Source of the DNA: Granulicella aggregans
GTDB taxonomy: Bacteria > Acidobacteriota > Terriglobia > Terriglobales > Acidobacteriaceae
Assembly: GCF_014203275.1 (NCBI RefSeq)
Contig: NZ_JACHIP010000004.1
Coordinates: 310,001 to 374,000 of the forward strand
Length of the DNA: 64,000 bases
Direction of reading: 5' to 3'
Each line of letters opens with the position of its first letter. Within the stretch, counting starts at the first letter, position 1. Made by a program: the position numbers and the translations under genes. The notes under the pieces are model-generated. The model worked only from the letters and a program-made list of their open reading frames with translations. It was not told where the DNA came from and did not search any database. Shown in pieces: positions 53,721-63,319 of the stretch.

Positions 53721-54101
53721 ATGAAGCGCTCAACCCAAGTCGCCGCTCCTCTCGTCGCCGCTGCTGCCATGGCGATGCTCGCTGGCTGCCATCACCAGGA
53801 GATGCAGCGTTGTGTCGATGAAAACAACAAGGTCGTCGACCAGTCTTTCTGCCAGCAGACGGGGCAGGTGCAGCGGCCCGATGGTCACGGCGGATTCATC
53901 TTTATTCCCATGCCTTACCACTACTATTACGGTGGATACGGCGGTTACGGCTTGGGCAGCGTCGTCGGCGGAGGTGGCTTTACGCCGATCCCGGGGCGGT
54001 CGTACTCCACTACAGCGCGTGGCGGCTTTGGCAGTTCGTTCTCGCACAGCTCTGGCGGTGAAGGCGAGGGTGGTGGGCACGGCGGGGGAGCGGGAGAATA
54101 A
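53721..54101 (+). CDS. YgiB-like Gly-rich lipoprotein
   Basis: 126 residues from ATG 53721. Lipoprotein signal AAPLVAAAAMAMLAGC. The mature part contains CVDENNKVVDQSFCQQTGQV, then a Gly/Tyr-rich segment (YHYYYGGYGGYGLGSVVGGG) and the STTARGGFGSSFSHSSGG block near the end, which recalls the TVTRGGFGES-type end of E. coli YgiB (DUF1190). Its stop overlaps the start of the glutathionylspermidine-synthase-like gene by one base, as in the ygiB-ygiC pair. Function unknown. Confidence 0.7.
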   Translation: MKRSTQVAAPLVAAAAMAMLAGCHHQEMQRCVDENNKVVDQSFCQQTGQVQRPDGHGGFIFIPMPYHYYYGGYGGYGLGSVVGGGGFTPIPGRSYSTTARGGFGSSFSHSSGGEGEGGGHGGGAGE

Positions 54102-55285
54102 TGCGTCGCATTGCAATCGATCCACGAGAGAACTGGCAGCAGAAGGTTGAGGCCGTCGGCCTGGTCTATCACACGCCCGACGATGACAGCATGGACCGCC
54201 CCTATTGGGATGAGTCGAGTGCGTATGAGTTCACCGCAGCCGAGATCGACACGCTTGAGGCTGCAGGCAACGAGATGCAGACCATGTGCCTCGCCGCGGC
54301 GCAGCACATCATCGACAACAAGCGCTATGAGGAACTCGGCATTCCGTGGGCTGCTATTCCAGCCATCGAGTGGGCGTGGGAGAACGAGCCGCCTGCGATT
54401 TATGGGCGCTTCGACTTCAGCTGGGCAGGCGCGGAGAGCGGCGAAGCTCCGAAGCTGCTGGAGTACAACGCCGACACGCCTACCTCCTTGCTCGAAGCGG
54501 CAGTGGTGCAGTGGAGCTGGCTGGAAGAGATGCCGGAGTCGCTGGTCTCGGCGAATCGCGACCAATTCACCTCGATTCATGACAAGCTGATCGCGAAGTG
54601 GAAGGACCTCGACAACTATCTTTCGAAGCCGGTCTATTTTGCGGCGCTCGACTATCCCGAAGACCAGTTGACGACGGTCTATCTGCGCGATACCGCCGAG
54701 CAGGCAGGCATCCCCACGTTGCAGATGTTCATGTCGGAGATTGGGTGGAATGACGAGCTGCAGGGCTTCCTCGATCCCAACGAAGACCAGATGTTTTCGA
54801 TCTTCAAGCTGTATCCGTGGGAGACGATGCTGGGCGAGGAGTTCGGCACGCACGCGCTCGACACGTATCAATCTGTCCGCTGGATCGAACCGATCTGGAA
54901 GATGCTGCTCTCGAATAAGGGCATCCTGCCTATCCTGTGGGAGCTCTACCCGAACCACCCGAATCTTCTCGAAGCTTACTTCGATTCGCCCAACGGCATG
55001 AGCAGCTACGTGCGCAAGCCGCTGTTCTCGCGCGAGGGAGCGAATATCACGCTGGTGCGGCCGGACTCGCAGGCCATCGAGACCGACGGTCCCTACACTG
55101 GCGGCAGAACGATCTGCCAGGCGCTCGCGCCGGAGGTCGTCTTCGAAGAGACGGATGGCAATCTGCGCTATCCGGTACTCGGCCTTTGGATGGTCGACCA
55201 GGAGTGTTGCGGCTTGGGCATTCGTGAATCTGCCGGGCCGATCACGGACAATCTCAGCAGCTTTGTGCCGCACTTCTTCGTCTAG
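54101..55285 (+). CDS. Glutathionylspermidine synthase-like ATP-grasp ligase (YgiC type)
   Basis: 394 residues from ATG 54101. The whole protein matches the ligase part of glutathionylspermidine synthetase without the amidase domain, i.e. YgiC/YjfC type: YWDESSAYEFTAAEIDTLEA, APKLLEYNADTPTSLLEAAV, GFLDPNEDQMFSIFKLYPWE, and the ATP-grasp segments YVRKPLFSREGANITLVRPD and LGLWMVDQECCGLGIRES. In E. coli YgiC and YjfC do not make glutathionylspermidine, so the real acceptor is unknown. It is translationally coupled to the lipoprotein. Confidence 0.88.
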   Translation: MRRIAIDPRENWQQKVEAVGLVYHTPDDDSMDRPYWDESSAYEFTAAEIDTLEAAGNEMQTMCLAAAQHIIDNKRYEELGIPWAAIPAIEWAWENEPPAIYGRFDFSWAGAESGEAPKLLEYNADTPTSLLEAAVVQWSWLEEMPESLVSANRDQFTSIHDKLIAKWKDLDNYLSKPVYFAALDYPEDQLTTVYLRDTAEQAGIPTLQMFMSEIGWNDELQGFLDPNEDQMFSIFKLYPWETMLGEEFGTHALDTYQSVRWIEPIWKMLLSNKGILPILWELYPNHPNLLEAYFDSPNGMSSYVRKPLFSREGANITLVRPDSQAIETDGPYTGGRTICQALAPEVVFEETDGNLRYPVLGLWMVDQECCGLGIRESAGPITDNLSSFVPHFFV

Positions 55286-55370
55286 CCGCTCTTGTAACCC
55301 GGCTACGCTACTCGGATTTCGTTCCAGATACACTAGAGTCGTCAAGGCATCACGCAGATGAGGACGCATT

Positions 55371-55571
55371 ATGGAGTTTCAGATCGAGTTTGAGCAGGAA
55401 GACGATGGACGTTGGATCGCTGAGATTGTCTCACTTCCCGGAGTCATGGCCTACGGCGTCTCCAAATCAGAGGCTGAGTCGAAGGTCGAAGCTATGGCTC
55501 TCCGCGTCCTTGCTGACAGGATGGAACGCGAGAATACGACCATGAAGCGCGTTCAGTTTGCCGTGGCATAG
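55371..55571 (+). CDS. hicB: HicB-like antitoxin
   Basis: 66 residues from ATG 55371. The core MEFQIEFEQEDDGRWIAEIV, SLPGVMAYGVSKSEAESKVE is the HicB fold, in which SLPGV and A-x-SKxEA are conserved. The short length lacks a DNA-binding tail, so it would rely on HicA binding. The toxin starts five bases after the stop. As a type II antitoxin it would inhibit HicA mRNA interferase. Confidence 0.8.
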   Translation: MEFQIEFEQEDDGRWIAEIVSLPGVMAYGVSKSEAESKVEAMALRVLADRMERENTTMKRVQFAVA

Positions 55572-55576
55572 ATCAC

Positions 55577-55795
55577 GTGAGCCATTGGCCCAGCTCGAAG
55601 GCGCGTAAGGTTTACCGGGCGCTTCTCCGGATTGGCTGGGTGGAAGATCATGTGGTCAAAGGCAGCTCGCATCAGCAACTCAGACGGCCCGGCTTTCCTG
55701 AATTTACCTGGGCTTTTCATGACACAGACGAAATCGGGCCGAAGATGTTGGCCAGGATAGCGAAGCAGACGGGTCTCAAGCCTGAAGACCTTTAG
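55577..55795 (+). CDS. hicA: HicA-like mRNA interferase toxin
   Basis: 72 residues from GTG 55577. HicA features: KARKVYRALLRIGWVEDHVV, KGSSHQQLRRP (the conserved G-S-H catalytic His) and the C-terminal LARIAKQTGLKPEDL helix. HicA cleaves mRNA during stress when free of HicB. The pair is intact, unlike the VapBC-type locus at 11.4-12.0 kb. The middle loop (GFPEFTWAFHDTDEIG) is longer than in most members. Confidence 0.75.
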   Translation: MSHWPSSKARKVYRALLRIGWVEDHVVKGSSHQQLRRPGFPEFTWAFHDTDEIGPKMLARIAKQTGLKPEDL

Positions 55796-55824
55796 CCCCA
55801 ACCCTGAAAGTAAAATAGGAAAAC

Positions 55825-57444
<1,620 letters not shown>

Positions 57445-57465
57445 GCAGTTCATTCGGACCTACAC

Positions 57466-57500
57466 CACTTATGCCCGTCGGCCTCTGACGGGCATAAGTG
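57466..57500 (+). terminator. Hairpin downstream of serA
   Basis: A perfect 14-bp stem (57466-57479 with 57487-57500) around a 7-base loop, 21 bases after the stop. No T run follows, so rho-independent termination is not certain. Confidence 0.55.
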
Positions 57501-57555
57501 CATCTGAAAGCTCATCTGAGGCCGCTACGGCAAGGAGCTGTGTTAGCTTCCTCAC

Positions 57556-58008
57556 ATGGCAATCCTCAACCCATCCGAGATGCTCTCCGTAGCTCTCGAG
57601 CAAGCCCTCATCGGCAATGAAGAGGGCGGAGTTCCCGTTGGTGGCGCGGTGTTTCACGTCGACGGAACTCTGCTCGGCGCTGGCCGCAATCGCCTCGTTC
57701 AGGAGGGCAACGGCTCGCTCCACGGCGAGACGGATGCTTTCCGCGCAGCGGGCCGACGTCCCCATTGGCACGACACCATCCTCGTCACCACGCTTGCTCC
57801 CTGCTGGTATTGTTCCGGCTTGATCTACCAGTTCCGTTTCCGGCAGATCATCGTGGGCGACTCCGTCAACGCGCAGGGCGGAACCAAATGGCTGCGCGAG
57901 CAGGGAATCGACATCCTCGATCTCCACTCGCAGGAGTGCATCGACCTGATCGCCGAGTTTCAGCAGCGACGCCCGGATCTCTGGAACGAGTGCATCGGCG
58001 AAGTTTGA
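57556..58008 (+). CDS. Cytosine-deaminase-like zinc enzyme, paralogue 1
   Basis: 150 residues from ATG 57556. CDA-superfamily deaminase close to yeast-type cytosine deaminase: EEGGVPVGGAVFH, HGETDAFRAA (zinc His and catalytic Glu) and TLAPCWYCSGLIYQFRFRQI (two zinc Cys). It likely hydrolyses cytosine or a related nucleobase to the keto form. The second paralogue is ~2.4 kb away on the opposite strand, and FmdB and an APC permease lie between. Confidence 0.85.
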   Translation: MAILNPSEMLSVALEQALIGNEEGGVPVGGAVFHVDGTLLGAGRNRLVQEGNGSLHGETDAFRAAGRRPHWHDTILVTTLAPCWYCSGLIYQFRFRQIIVGDSVNAQGGTKWLREQGIDILDLHSQECIDLIAEFQQRRPDLWNECIGEV

Positions 58009-58065
58009 TCTTGCATGAGGCGCTAAACTAAAGACAGCACCTCGCAGCAAGGGAAACGACGCACA

Positions 58066-58404
58066 ATGCCTCTTTACGAGTACGAATGCACCGCCTGCCA
58101 TAAGCGCACCGAGAAGATCCAGAAGTTCTCCGACCCCGAGATCACCATCTGCCCCAAGTGCGGTGGCCCTCTGGAGCGAGTCCTCTCCGCGCCTGCGATC
58201 TCGTTCAAGGGCGGAGGCTGGTTCGCCGATGGCTACGGCAATGCCAAGCCAGCGGCCAGCGGATCAAGCGAAGGCGGCAGCAAGGGTAGCGAGTCCACGA
58301 AGTCCGAGAGCAAGCCGTCAGGTGACAGCAGCCCCGCATCCACTCCGGCACCCGCTGCTGCTCCTGCCGCGCCAGCGGCCTCCGCTCCGGTAAGCAAGCC
58401 CTAA
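58066..58404 (+). CDS. FmdB-family zinc-ribbon protein
   Basis: 112 residues from ATG 58066. The N-terminal 45 residues are the FmdB zinc ribbon: MPLYEYECTACHKRTEKIQK and ITICPKCGGPLERVLSAP (two CxxC pairs). The remainder is Gly/Ser then Pro/Ala-rich, disordered in appearance. FmdB proteins are thought to be regulatory; the partner is unknown. Confidence 0.88.
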   Translation: MPLYEYECTACHKRTEKIQKFSDPEITICPKCGGPLERVLSAPAISFKGGGWFADGYGNAKPAASGSSEGGSKGSESTKSESKPSGDSSPASTPAPAAAPAAPAASAPVSKP

Positions 58405-58566
58405 GCCACTTCGGCAGCCGAATAATTTGATCTTTGGCCGCAGTCTTAAGATCGGCTATGCTCTAAGCAACTCCCGTATCGAAGAGTAGTTTTTCGCCAT
58501 GCGTCTTGCCGTGGCCGGGAAGTGCTTTATCCAGCCTCAGATTCCGACGCCGAGGGAAACTACCAG

Positions 58567-59961
58567 ATGGAGCAGGGCATCTCCGCAACTGTCGAACCGA
58601 TAGCTGAACCTGCCAGCGGTCTGCGCTCCGGCGTGCTCTCGCCCATGGAGACGCTTGCGCAATCCATCTCCACCATCGCGCCCACTGCCTCGCCGACGAT
58701 GACCGTGCCACTGGTCTTCGTGCTCGCCGGCAACGGAACCTGGCTTGCGTATCTCTTCGCCACCAGCGCGATCCTGCTGATGGCCTTCGTCGTCAGCAAG
58801 TTCGCGCGGTACTCCTCCTGTTCGGGCTCGCTCTACACCTACGCAACGTCATGCTTTCCGCCGATCGTCAGCGACATCGCTGGCTGGGCGATGCTGTTGG
58901 CCTACGCGGCGACTGGAATGTCCGTGGTCGGTGGCTTCATCAACTACGCGAACGTCTTCGCACTGGAGTTCCTGCATCGCCCCGCGCCACCAGTCCTGAT
59001 GGCGATCCTCTGCGTCGGCGGAGCCACCTTCACCGCCTACCGCGATGTACAGGTCTCCGCCCGGCTGATGCTCTGGATCGAGGCTGCCGCTGTCCTGATG
59101 ATCGCAATCGTGCTGGCGCTGCTACTGTGGCGCAACGGCTTGCATGTCGATCCCGGCCAGTTTCATCTCACCGGCGTCTCTGCTTCAGGCGTTCGCCTCG
59201 GAGTCGTCCTTGCCATCTTCAGCTTCGTCGGCTTCGAAAGCGCAACCAGTCTCGGCACCGAGGCGGTCAACCCGCTGCGGACCATCCCGCGTGCGGTGAT
59301 CCAGAGCGCCGTATTTGCGGGACTTTTCTTCATCCTCTGCGCCTATCTTGAGACCCTTGGCATGCACGCGCTCAACCAGAACCTGGGCGAATCTACCGCG
59401 CCCATGCGGTCGTTGGCACGGCTCGCGGGCGTTGGCGTGCTGGGAGTCTTCATCGACCTCGGCGCTCTGGTTAGCATGTTCGCCTGCACCCTAGCCTGCC
59501 TGACCGCAGCTGCACGGGTGATGATGCGCATGGGGCAGAACGGTATCGTTCACCGCTCGTTCGGCGTGGCGCATAGCAAGAATGCAACGCCTCACCTCGC
59601 CGTGCTTTCGATCGGGTTGGCCATGGCGCTGCCCGTGACGTATCTGGCCGCGCGAGGCTTCGATAGCCGCGACATCTACGGCTGGATGGGATCGCTCTCT
59701 GTCTACGGCTTCATCACGGCGTACGGTCTGGCAGCTGTCGCTCTGCCCATCTACCTGAAGCAACACACCGGACGGCTATCGGGCGGTACGTTGGCTCTAT
59801 CGATCGCAGCGACGTTGGCGATGGTGCTGGCACTCGCCGGCACACTCTATCCCGTCCCCGACCGGCCTTACAACTGGCTACCCTATCTTTATCTAGTTTA
59901 TTTAGCTTGTGGGACAGGCTGGTATCTGGTGAGCGCGAAGCGGCGACCGGTGCTCGTCTAG
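58567..59961 (+). CDS. APC-family permease
   Basis: 464 residues from ATG 58567 (MEQGISATVEP); GAGGGA lies upstream. About 12 membrane helices are visible, e.g. PLVFVLAGNGTWLAYLFATS, GWAMLLAYAATGMSVVGGF and VLAIFSFVGFESATSLGTEA, the last with the FxGFE motif of the amino acid/polyamine/organocation family. The helix-1 segment is SISTIAPTASPTMT-like. The substrate is unknown; the flanking deaminases make nucleobase or amine transport a guess. Its stop overlaps the stop of the convergent deaminase gene by four bases. Confidence 0.88.
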   Translation: MEQGISATVEPIAEPASGLRSGVLSPMETLAQSISTIAPTASPTMTVPLVFVLAGNGTWLAYLFATSAILLMAFVVSKFARYSSCSGSLYTYATSCFPPIVSDIAGWAMLLAYAATGMSVVGGFINYANVFALEFLHRPAPPVLMAILCVGGATFTAYRDVQVSARLMLWIEAAAVLMIAIVLALLLWRNGLHVDPGQFHLTGVSASGVRLGVVLAIFSFVGFESATSLGTEAVNPLRTIPRAVIQSAVFAGLFFILCAYLETLGMHALNQNLGESTAPMRSLARLAGVGVLGVFIDLGALVSMFACTLACLTAAARVMMRMGQNGIVHRSFGVAHSKNATPHLAVLSIGLAMALPVTYLAARGFDSRDIYGWMGSLSVYGFITAYGLAAVALPIYLKQHTGRLSGGTLALSIAATLAMVLALAGTLYPVPDRPYNWLPYLYLVYLACGTGWYLVSAKRRPVLV

Positions 59962-60440
59962 CTCCGAAATTCGCCGATATCCTCGTACCAAATCTCCGGA
60001 TGCTCATGGATAAACCCCTCCATTAAAGTGCGGCACTCAGCCGAGTCCAGGATGATCACCTTGACCCCAAGCGTCCTCAGCCACTCCACACCACCAGCGA
60101 AGGTGCGGCTCTCTCCTACGATCACTGTCCCAATGCCGAACTGCACGATCAACCCGCTGCAATACCAGCAGGGAGCAAGCGTAGTGGCCATGGTCGCGTC
60201 GCGATAGTTTTTCTGGCGTCCAGCACGGCGGAAGGCGTCCGTTTCGCCGTGAATGGACGGGTCGTTCTCCTGCACCCGCCGGTTATGACCGGAGCCCAGA
60301 AGTTTGCCCTCGCCATCGAAGAGTGCCGCCCCTACGGGCACGCCCCCTTCTTCGCGCCCAATCCGCGCTTCCTTCAGGGCGACCTGCAACATCGCGTGGT
60401 GACGCTCTGATTCAGTAAGGTCCAGGCTCGGCTCGCTCAT
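59958..60440 (-). CDS. Cytosine-deaminase-like zinc enzyme, paralogue 2
   Basis: 160 residues from ATG 60440 (MSEPSLDLTESERHH); GGAGG lies very close upstream. It has the same motifs as paralogue 1: EEGGVPVGAALFD, HGETDAFRRAGRQ and TLAPCWYCSGLIVQFGIGTV, and ends EIWYEDIGEF where the other has LWNECIGEV. Gene duplication followed by divergence is clear. It is the last gene of a minus-strand run that starts with the FNT channel. Confidence 0.85.
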   Translation of the reverse strand: MSEPSLDLTESERHHAMLQVALKEARIGREEGGVPVGAALFDGEGKLLGSGHNRRVQENDPSIHGETDAFRRAGRQKNYRDATMATTLAPCWYCSGLIVQFGIGTVIVGESRTFAGGVEWLRTLGVKVIILDSAECRTLMEGFIHEHPEIWYEDIGEFRS

Positions 60441-60459
60441 GCCTCCAGCATAGCAAGCG

Positions 60460-60768
60460 TTACTTTTTAGGCGGAGGTGGAACCTTCTTGCCTGCCTTGC
60501 GAGCTTCAGAGAGTCCGATCGCAATGGCCTGCTTGGGATTCGTTACTTTCTTGCCGCTCCGACCGCTCTCCAGCTTGCCCTGCTTCATCGCCGTCATCTC
60601 GCGCTCGACACTCTTTCCAGCTGCCGGGCTGTACTTCTTCGCTGTGGTCTTTTTCGCGGCACTTTTCTTTGCAGCCGACTTCTTAGCTGAAGCTTTCTTG
60701 GCTACAGACTTCCTGGCGCTTGTCTTCTTCGCCGTGGACTTCTTTGCCGTTGCCTTCTTCGTAGCCAT
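60460..60768 (-). CDS. Histone-H1-like / DUF6496 protein
   Basis: 102 residues from ATG 60768. The first half is Lys/Ala repeats of the SAKKxAAKK kind (MATKKATAKKSTAKKTSARK, KKSAAKKSAAKKTTAKKYSP), like eukaryotic H1 tails, and would bind DNA or RNA. The second half has EMTAMKQGKLESGRSGKKVT and PKQAIAIGLSEARKAGKKVP, the DUF6496 pattern. Likely a nucleoid-associated protein. It lies between the lipoprotein and the deaminase gene. Confidence 0.8.
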   Translation of the reverse strand: MATKKATAKKSTAKKTSARKSVAKKASAKKSAAKKSAAKKTTAKKYSPAAGKSVEREMTAMKQGKLESGRSGKKVTNPKQAIAIGLSEARKAGKKVPPPPKK

Positions 60769-60809
60769 CTGGTTTTGCCTCCGCTGAGTGAGACTCACCA
60801 ACGCGATCT

Positions 60810-62348
60810 TCAAGTTGCATGAAGCCTCTTGCGAGCCTTGAACACCGCAGTTACCAAAGCGACTACTCCAAGGAACCAAAGGAGCGCCATGAAAGCTCGA
60901 TGCCGCCAGCTTGTTGTGCGCTGAAGCTTGCCGTCATGCCACGCTTGGTGCGCCGCGATCAGATCGGCGGAAAGCCCGGGGATTGTAATGGCGGACAGAT
61001 CGTCCGTTGGGAGCGAGCCGAAGATCCGCTCCGGCTCCGGCAGACTCCCGGCTCGATCCTTCGGGATCGCAGCAATCAAGCGGTTCACCTCTGCATCGTT
61101 CGGGTCATCGAAGAGACTTGAGTCTGCGGTGTTGGGAAACAGCGTCGCTTTTCCTGTCATCTTCTTTTCGATCGCAGCGACAGTGTCCTGGCAGACACCG
61201 AGACCATAGTAGCCGCCGAATGGCATCGCCGGTCGGGCGATGTGTTGATGCGCGTAAGCGATCGTGAAGAGGCCAATCAGCCTCGTCACCTCGAGCGCAT
61301 CGGCGTCGCGATATTCATGAGCGTGACGACCCAGCACCCATGCCTGATCCAGCGTGTCCATCACGCGGAACTCCGCCTTGCCATCCACCCCGTAGTACCA
61401 GCTGACACGCGCGTTAATCTTCGGCCCACTCACAGTCCACTCGTACTCCGCGTGGCTTACCGGCACCAGCAGCGGCCGGTGCGTCCCCGGAACAACAATC
61501 TCTGAATTCACCCAGAACGGCATCATCACATCCTTGCCCTGGTAGTGAAAATGCCCAAAGTTCGCGAAGTATCGCGCATCTGAAACTAGAACGTCGTGGC
61601 CGGATTGCATAAGAGCTCCTATCAGTTCTTCCGGCGTCTTCACCGACTTCCCCGAGATTGTAACCACTGCAGGAGCAGATCCCTCGACCCCATTCATCGC
61701 CAGCCGGTTCAACACGTCCGCGAGTCGCTGGCTCTCCGCGTGAAGTGGAGCAATCGCAGGATTGGCGTCGTCACCACGAACCACGCCGTCTCCAAGCGCA
61801 CTCACCAGGCCTTTGGACGAGAAGCCCGGCAGATGCGACCGCTCATCGAGTGAAATCGTCTCTTTTTTCTCCAGCGAATGATCGCCGAGATCGATAAACT
61901 CCTTCAGCTTGGTCTGCGTCTCTTTGGCCGATGCTGACGCTCCCGGATGTCTCTCTGACATTCCTTCCAGCGCTGCATCTTTCCCGGCAAAGTGACCCAC
62001 AACGCGCACGGTCGGGTTGATCTCGCGCATCGTCCATCCCGGAAAGCGATCGAGACGCTGCCAGTCCTTGCCCAGGATGAGCTCACGCAGCCGCGTTATC
62101 AGCGGTGGCGTCATCGCTGCCGGCCCATTCTTCCCGCTCTTGTCGATCTGAGCGATGAAGGCCTCGGTAAAGCCGGGCTTATCCGAAAGCTCCCGCATCA
62201 TCTGCGCCAGCAGCACGGTCTTTGGCGGCATTGGTGTCTCCGGGACAGGATGCGATCTCTGGTCTCCACGGCAGCCCATCATCGCAATAAGGATGGCAAC
62301 TGAGCTGGCATTCGCGATCGTCCGGCCAAATTGTGAACCTACGGTCAT
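60810..62348 (-). CDS. Lipoprotein of unknown function with C-terminal membrane helix
   Basis: 512 residues from ATG 62348 (MTVGSQFGRTIANASSVAIL). Lipobox-like AILIAMMGCRG. The middle has recognisable but unnamed segments (GWTMREINPTVRVVGHFAGK, AEYEWTVSGPKINARVSWYY, MDTLDQAWVLGRHAHEYRDA), and one helix near the end (AFMALLWFLGVVALVTAVF). I do not recognise a family. The FNT stop lies one base before this start, so the two are translationally coupled. Confidence 0.72.
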   Translation of the reverse strand: MTVGSQFGRTIANASSVAILIAMMGCRGDQRSHPVPETPMPPKTVLLAQMMRELSDKPGFTEAFIAQIDKSGKNGPAAMTPPLITRLRELILGKDWQRLDRFPGWTMREINPTVRVVGHFAGKDAALEGMSERHPGASASAKETQTKLKEFIDLGDHSLEKKETISLDERSHLPGFSSKGLVSALGDGVVRGDDANPAIAPLHAESQRLADVLNRLAMNGVEGSAPAVVTISGKSVKTPEELIGALMQSGHDVLVSDARYFANFGHFHYQGKDVMMPFWVNSEIVVPGTHRPLLVPVSHAEYEWTVSGPKINARVSWYYGVDGKAEFRVMDTLDQAWVLGRHAHEYRDADALEVTRLIGLFTIAYAHQHIARPAMPFGGYYGLGVCQDTVAAIEKKMTGKATLFPNTADSSLFDDPNDAEVNRLIAAIPKDRAGSLPEPERIFGSLPTDDLSAITIPGLSADLIAAHQAWHDGKLQRTTSWRHRAFMALLWFLGVVALVTAVFKARKRLHAT

Positions 62349-62349
62349 G

Positions 62350-63234
62350 CTATTGATCCTGCTTCTGCGGCGCGGCGATGGCCTCAGCTTCAGCATCTCC
62401 GCCATAGACGACCTGCCCGTACTCAAGGATAGTGACCATGCCCACTCCACCACAGATGTTGCCGGCTACTGCTGGAAAAAACCATGCCGGATACGCAGTC
62501 CACGCCGCCTGATGGATCAGGATTGCGACAAGCACTTCACCGCTGGTGGCGATGCAGTGCGCGAAGCTTCCCAACCCAACGACGAACGTCAGTATCCAGA
62601 TAATCATGACGGAGCCGGTGATCGAATGCGAGCCCGAGACCAGCCACGCCGTCAGCGCGATGATCCATCCACCCATCACACCGCTCCAGAAAATCGCCGA
62701 TGTGGGATTGTGCGCCGCCTCAAGCCCAAGCTTGGCGAGCGACTGTACAAACTCCGGCTTCAGCGCATGGGTAAGTGACACGAGGCTCGCAAAAGCGAAG
62801 GCTCCCACGACATTTGAGGGCAATACAGCTGCCCAGAGCCGCATTGTGTTCCAGAAGTGCCGCTTCTCAGAAAGCACCAGCGCAACAGGGTAAAGTGTGT
62901 TCTCAGTGAAGAGCTGCGAGCGGCCCAAGATAACAACGATAAATCCGATCGGGTAAAACATTTTTGCGATGAATTCAACTGATCCGGAGGGCTGCGTTCC
63001 GGGAGGTGTCAGCATGGCGAGTGCGATCGCCGTCCCAAGCGCTGACAAGCCCATGAATGTTCCGCCTGCAAATCCCGAGATGATCAGGGAGACAGTCGAC
63101 CGGCCGAGCTCCTGCCGGGCGTTGTTGGCAACTTGCTCATAGATTTCCTCGGCACTTGGGCGCTCCAAGTGCTTCTGGGCGTCCTGAGCCTGGGGCGGGG
63201 CGGCGGTCTGTGTGTGTCGTCTGCGAAATGGCAT
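62350..63234 (-). CDS. Formate/nitrite transporter (FNT) family channel
   Basis: 294 residues from ATG 63234. FNT features: [52 protein letters not shown] [17 protein letters not shown], and the [14 protein letters not shown] region; about six membrane helices. FNT pentamers move formate, nitrite or hydrosulfide. The N-terminal ~40 residues are a soluble extension. It heads a minus-strand run with the coupled lipoprotein. Confidence 0.9.
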   Translation of the reverse strand: MPFRRRHTQTAAPPQAQDAQKHLERPSAEEIYEQVANNARQELGRSTVSLIISGFAGGTFMGLSALGTAIALAMLTPPGTQPSGSVEFIAKMFYPIGFIVVILGRSQLFTENTLYPVALVLSEKRHFWNTMRLWAAVLPSNVVGAFAFASLVSLTHALKPEFVQSLAKLGLEAAHNPTSAIFWSGVMGGWIIALTAWLVSGSHSITGSVMIIWILTFVVGLGSFAHCIATSGEVLVAILIHQAAWTAYPAWFFPAVAGNICGGVGMVTILEYGQVVYGGDAEAEAIAAPQKQDQ

Positions 63235-63319
63235 GAGTTTCCTGGCTGACTATCGGTTCAAATCGGTCAGATGCGGAATCCTCGGTCGAGACGCGCGGCT
63301 TGGTAGAATCAAGCTGATT

